From Streptomyces sp. NRRL S-37 (GTDB lineage: Bacteria > Actinomycetota > Actinomycetes > Streptomycetales > Streptomycetaceae): 64,000 bases of DNA. Positions within the stretch are counted from its first letter, which is position 1; every line of letters starts with the position of its first letter. The notes under the pieces were generated by a model. It was not told the DNA's origin. It searched no databases and saw only the letters and a list, made by a program, of their open reading frames with translations. The translations under genes and the position numbers were made by a program. Positions 61,035 through 64,000 of this stretch are shown here, piece after piece. The stretch is from positions 281,244 to 345,243 of the forward strand of contig NZ_JOIZ01000003.1 in assembly GCF_000721605.1 (NCBI RefSeq), given 5' to 3'.

Positions 61035-61727
61035 ATGTTGCTGTACTGCTTCCCGCACGCCGGTGGCGCCGACTCCCCCTACCGCTCCTGGGGGGACCGG
61101 CTCGCCTCCGTCGAGATACGTGTGCTGGGCCGCGGCGCCCGGTTCCCGGGGCGGCCGCCGGCCGAGCCGGACTCGGTGACCGCCCTGGCCGAGGCGTGCG
61201 CCGACCACCTGGCCGCCGAGCGCCGTCCGTATCTGTTCCTCGGCCACAGCCTCGGCGCGCTGGTCGCCTTCGAGACCGCCCGCGCACTGCGCGCCCGCGG
61301 CGGCCGGGGCCCGGAGGTGCTGTTCGTCACCGGCCACGTCGCCCCCCACCTGCCGTCACCGGGGCGGAAACTGGCCGGCCTGCCCACGGGCGAGTTCTGG
61401 ACGGAGGTGTGCGCGCTCGGCGGGACCCCGCCGGAACTGCTGGACCACGCCGAGCTGCGCGAGGCGGCCGAACCGGGCCTGCGGGCGGAGTTCCGCGCGG
61501 CCGAGACCTACCGCTACACCCCCGGACGGCCCCTGGACTGCCGGATCGTGGCCATGGCCGGCGCCGACGACGACCGGGCGCCCGCCGACGGGTGCGCTGC
61601 CTGGCGGCTGCACACCACCGGCGGCTTCGACCTGCACACGGTGCCCGGAGGGCACTTCTTCGTCGCCGACGACCCCGAACCGGTGCTGGACCGCATCCGC
61701 GAGGAGACGGCCTCACCGGCGCGGTGA
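61035..61727 (+). CDS. type II thioesterase
   Basis: A 230-residue alpha/beta hydrolase that frees mis-primed carrier proteins in NRPS/PKS assembly. N-terminus LLYCFPHAGGADSPYRSW and oxyanion region are typical. The nucleophile is in LFLGHSLGALVAFE, with Asp in GADDDRAPADG and His in VPGGHFFVADD. Forty bases downstream of the exporter, with AGGAG before the ATG. Supports that an NRPS line operates here. Confidence 0.92.
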   Translation: MLLYCFPHAGGADSPYRSWGDRLASVEIRVLGRGARFPGRPPAEPDSVTALAEACADHLAAERRPYLFLGHSLGALVAFETARALRARGGRGPEVLFVTGHVAPHLPSPGRKLAGLPTGEFWTEVCALGGTPPELLDHAELREAAEPGLRAEFRAAETYRYTPGRPLDCRIVAMAGADDDRAPADGCAAWRLHTTGGFDLHTVPGGHFFVADDPEPVLDRIREETASPAR

Positions 61728-61745
61728 TCCGTCCGGCGGACGCCG

Positions 61746-61782
61746 CAGCGGGGCCACCCCTTCGGCCGGGGTGGCCCCGCTG
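61746..61782. terminator. bidirectional terminator
   Basis: CAGCGGGGCCACCCC (61746-61760) and GGGGTGGCCCCGCTG (61768-61782) form a perfect 15-bp stem with a 7-base loop, between convergent stops at 61727 and 61847. Confidence 0.85.
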
Positions 61783-61846
61783 CTGTCCTGTCCGTCCGGG
61801 CGGGGGCGGCCGTGCGCCGGGGCACGGCCCGGAGGGCACGGGGCAC

Positions 61847-62722
61847 TCAGACCTTGGGGGTCCGGGACTCCAGCGTGTACGACGCCTCGACGCGGTAGGT
61901 GCCCTTGTTGCCGCCGCCGCGGTCCACGTTCACGTCCGCCGACCTGACGACCTTCAGGTACAGGCCGTCCTCCTTGTCGAACCAGACGTCGGCCACGGCG
62001 TCACCGTCGAGACCGTCGCCCTTCACATAGCTGTCGATCTTCACGTGGTGGGCCTGCCTCTCCTCCCCGCCCACCCTGACCGTCTCGTCCCCGATGTATT
62101 TGATCTTGATCGCGGCCCGGTTACCGTGCGCGACGCAGATGGTCTCCTCCCTGCCGCCGGGCCTCACCGCGTCCCCGCCCACCTGGACCATGGCAGGGTT
62201 GCACTTGTGGGCCTCGTCACCTTCGATACCGGCGAAACTCACCTTCTGCATGTGGGCCAGACACAGGTACTCGCCCTGGCCGCTGCACTGCCGGTGGGCG
62301 TCGGTGTGCTCCTCGATCGGGGTGAAGTACAACTCCCACACGCAGCCGGAGGCGTGCAGCACGCGGGCGTGGGTCACCTTCGGGAAGGGACGCTCGTACT
62401 TGTCCCCGTCGTAGATGATCGAGTCCGCCCCGTCGGTCCGGTACGTGTACACGCCGGCCTTCGGTTTGGTGAACCCCTTGATCTCCTCGCTCGGCGCGAC
62501 CGGACTCTTGATCTGCCCCAGGTCGTTCCGGAGCGCCGAGGGATGATCGCGGTATTCCTTGAGCGCCATGGCGAGCGTGACGCGCGTTCCGTCGGGGGTG
62601 ATGGCCTGGGTGCGGTTCGCGACGATGAACGCTCCGGCCGCGACGAGCACGGCCAGTATCGGCACCAGGCGCAGCAGGGTGCGCCTCACCTGCCATTTGG
62701 TTGAGCGGGACGGGCCTTCCAC
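61847..62722 (-). CDS. membrane-anchored Cys-rich protein of unknown function
   Basis: A 291-residue protein with a basic cytosolic start, one membrane segment LLRLVPILAVLVAAGAFIV and a long outside domain. The domain has five Cys (SGCVWELY, RQCSGQGEYLCLAHMQ, HKCNPAM, ETICVAHG) and repeated beta-strand patterns such as YKGDG/YIGDE. No family recognised. GTG 62722 has AAGGAG 5 bases upstream and is preferred over GTG 62758. It is divergent from the NRPS gene. It might bind the exported product or sense the envelope; no evidence decides. Confidence 0.72.
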   Translation of the reverse strand: MEGPSRSTKWQVRRTLLRLVPILAVLVAAGAFIVANRTQAITPDGTRVTLAMALKEYRDHPSALRNDLGQIKSPVAPSEEIKGFTKPKAGVYTYRTDGADSIIYDGDKYERPFPKVTHARVLHASGCVWELYFTPIEEHTDAHRQCSGQGEYLCLAHMQKVSFAGIEGDEAHKCNPAMVQVGGDAVRPGGREETICVAHGNRAAIKIKYIGDETVRVGGEERQAHHVKIDSYVKGDGLDGDAVADVWFDKEDGLYLKVVRSADVNVDRGGGNKGTYRVEASYTLESRTPKV

Positions 62723-62810
62723 AGTCGCTCCTTCGACGGGTCGGAAAATCCCCTGCACCGTCCCCCCGGGGACTCCGACCGGCCAATCCCAGCACGACGC
62801 GTCCGAAGAG

Positions 62811-62841
62811 CCGTGCCCTTAGCCCCCTCGAAAGGGCACGG
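62811..62841. promoter_or_regulatory. perfect dyad in the divergent NRPS control region
   Basis: CCGTGCCCTT and AAGGGCACGG form a perfect 10-bp inverted repeat with an 11-base spacer, in the 304-bp gap (62723-63026) between the divergent Cys-rich protein and NRPS genes. It is a candidate operator; nothing else stands out in the gap. Confidence 0.5.
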
Positions 62842-63026
62842 TGGGCGTCCCCGGGCGTCCGGCCTTCCCGCCAGTCATTCAGGGCTGTTGGCCGGCTTCC
62901 GCCGCACGTGACCCTGGCCGGGACTCGCACCCGCAGGCCCGCATGTCCGCACGCCGCGCGGGGTGCCGCCCGGACCCGGCGCGTGGTCCCGGGTGTTCGT
63001 CCCCGCACCGCCTCCAGGAGGATCCG

Positions 63027-64000
63027 ATGCCCCCGATCAGCAACGGCAACGTCGACACACCCACTCTCGACCGCGGTGCCCTGCTCGCTCTCCCCCCGGC
63101 CGACCGGATGCGGGAGATCAGCGTCTACCTGCGGGACCGCTACCGCCGCATCACCGGCCACGAGGCACCCGCCGGCCTCGACGAGTCCGTCTTCCTGGAA
63201 TCCCTCCAGGCCACCGAACTCCAGATCACGATCGACGCCGAGCTGGACGTGCCCATCGCGCTCACCGACCTCGTCGCCATGCCCAGCCTGCGCGTCCTCG
63301 CCGCGGCCGTCGACGCCGCCCTCGTCTCCTCCGCCGAGGCACCGCTCGCCGAGGCCGAGAGGGAACTGACTCTGCGGCCCGATGTGGCGGGGTGGGGTGA
63401 GCCGTTCGGTCTGACCGATGTGCAGCATGCGTACTGGCTGGGGCGGTCGGGGTTGTTCGAGCTGGGTGATGTGTCGACGCATGTGTATCTGGAGTTGGAG
63501 TCGCGGGACTTCGATCCGGTGCGTGCGTCGGTGGTGTTGGGGCGTCTGGTGGCGCGGCACGGGATGTTGCGTGCGGTGGTGCGGGAGGACGGGCGTCAGC
63601 AGGTGCTGGCGGATGTGGGTGAGGTGGGGGTCGGTTTCGAGGATCTGAGCGGGTTGTCGGTGGGGGAGGCGGAGGGTGCGGTGGCCGCGGTGCGGGAGCG
63701 GTTGTCGCACGAGGTGCGGCCGGCGGGTGAGTGGCCGTTGTTCGAGGTGTTCGCGCAGCGTCTGCCGGGTGGGGTGACGCGGGTGCATGTGAGTGTGGAC
63801 ATGTTGGTGGCGGACGCGGCGTCGGTGCGGGTCTTTCTGTCGGAGTGGGCGGAGTTGTACGCCGATCCCGGGTGTGAGCTGCCGCCGGTCGACGTGTCGT
63901 TCCGTGACTACTGCCTGGCCGTCGAAGCCGCCGGCGAGGACGAGAAGGCGCGGGCCTACTGGCTGGACAGGCTCGACACCCTGCCGGCGGCCCCCGAACT
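63027..64000 (+). CDS. NRPS with N-terminal carrier and heterocyclisation domain (3' end outside window)
   Basis: The first 324 residues of a larger NRPS. Residues 20-100 are a carrier domain with the pantetheinyl Ser59 in VFLESLQATEL. From about 125 a Cy domain starts with Cy1 FGLTDVQHAYWLGRSG and contains the diagnostic DMLVADAAS (D258, D263, S266). Cy domains condense and cyclise Cys, Ser or Thr to thiazoline or oxazoline rings. AGGAGG precedes the ATG. The natural loading partner is the FAAL-like ligase. From about 63380 to 63880 codons end mostly in G and the strand is G-rich, unlike both flanks. Confidence 0.9.
   Translation, partial: MPPISNGNVDTPTLDRGALLALPPADRMREISVYLRDRYRRITGHEAPAGLDESVFLESLQATELQITIDAELDVPIALTDLVAMPSLRVLAAAVDAALVSSAEAPLAEAERELTLRPDVAGWGEPFGLTDVQHAYWLGRSGLFELGDVSTHVYLELESRDFDPVRASVVLGRLVARHGMLRAVVREDGRQQVLADVGEVGVGFEDLSGLSVGEAEGAVAAVRERLSHEVRPAGEWPLFEVFAQRLPGGVTRVHVSVDMLVADAASVRVFLSEWAELYADPGCELPPVDVSFRDYCLAVEAAGEDEKARAYWLDRLDTLPAAPE

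Noticed and set aside
1..64000. tRNA, rRNA, CRISPR, transposase or integrase genes
   Set aside because: Looked for characteristic sequences and found none; short inverted repeats seen are hairpins, not insertion-sequence ends.

Overview
The window is high-GC actinobacterial DNA, almost certainly from a Streptomyces. Codons end in G/C, GTG starts are frequent, there are TTA-containing regulator genes, and the left end carries familiar Streptomyces core genes: fadB-type and fadA-type genes, RNase D, a DUF3000 gene and hemE. No rRNA, tRNA, CRISPR array, insertion sequence or prophage was recognised.

Left part (1-15280), mostly housekeeping: the tail of an Ig-like secreted protein; a beta-oxidation pair (602-3948, minus strand); a LacI regulator with a GH2 beta-mannosidase, divergent from a sugar ABC importer (4229-10901) with two matching ACCGGT-centred dyads between them; RNase D, an atypical LuxR-type regulator, DUF3000 and hemE. 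A 1.4-kb stretch without a convincing gene follows.

Block A (16708-40611) is a naphthoquinone meroterpenoid cluster. It has a tetrahydroxynaphthalene synthase, cupin oxygenase, PLP aminotransferase, methyltransferase, AMP-forming ligase and ABBA prenyltransferase, closed by a strong terminator. Next come a P450 and a complete, tightly overlapping mevalonate operon that includes an NphT7-type acetoacetyl-CoA synthase. A polyprenyl diphosphate synthase and a second methyltransferase follow. Two SARP regulators, both with TTA leucine codons, and a TrmB/LuxR-like regulator close the block. The gene set resembles furaquinocin, naphterpin and furanonaphthoquinone clusters. The polyketide naphthoquinone is probably aminated, methylated and prenylated, with the prenyl donor supplied by the local mevalonate operon.

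Block B (41309-51273) has an A-Ox-T-TE single-module NRPS of the indigoidine-synthetase type, coupled to a tautomerase. Divergent from it is an operon of a cysteine-synthase-like enzyme, two ATP-grasp ligases, an MFS exporter and a DNA-methylase-like protein, every gene overlapping the next. I do not recognise this combination; it is the best candidate for an undescribed system.

Stress genes (51325-56381) separate the blocks: an ECF41 sigma factor divergent from a WrbA-type quinone oxidoreductase, with a mirror-symmetric pair of ECF41-like promoters between them; a copper-type P1B ATPase with a small membrane protein; and a LuxR regulator.

Block C (56853 to the right edge) is the start of another NRPS cluster: a fatty-acyl-AMP-ligase-like enzyme, an SCP-2-like protein, a drug-type ABC exporter, a type II thioesterase, a membrane-anchored Cys-rich protein, and an NRPS that opens with a carrier domain and a heterocyclisation domain. 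It is cut by the window edge and shows an abrupt change of base usage inside the gene.
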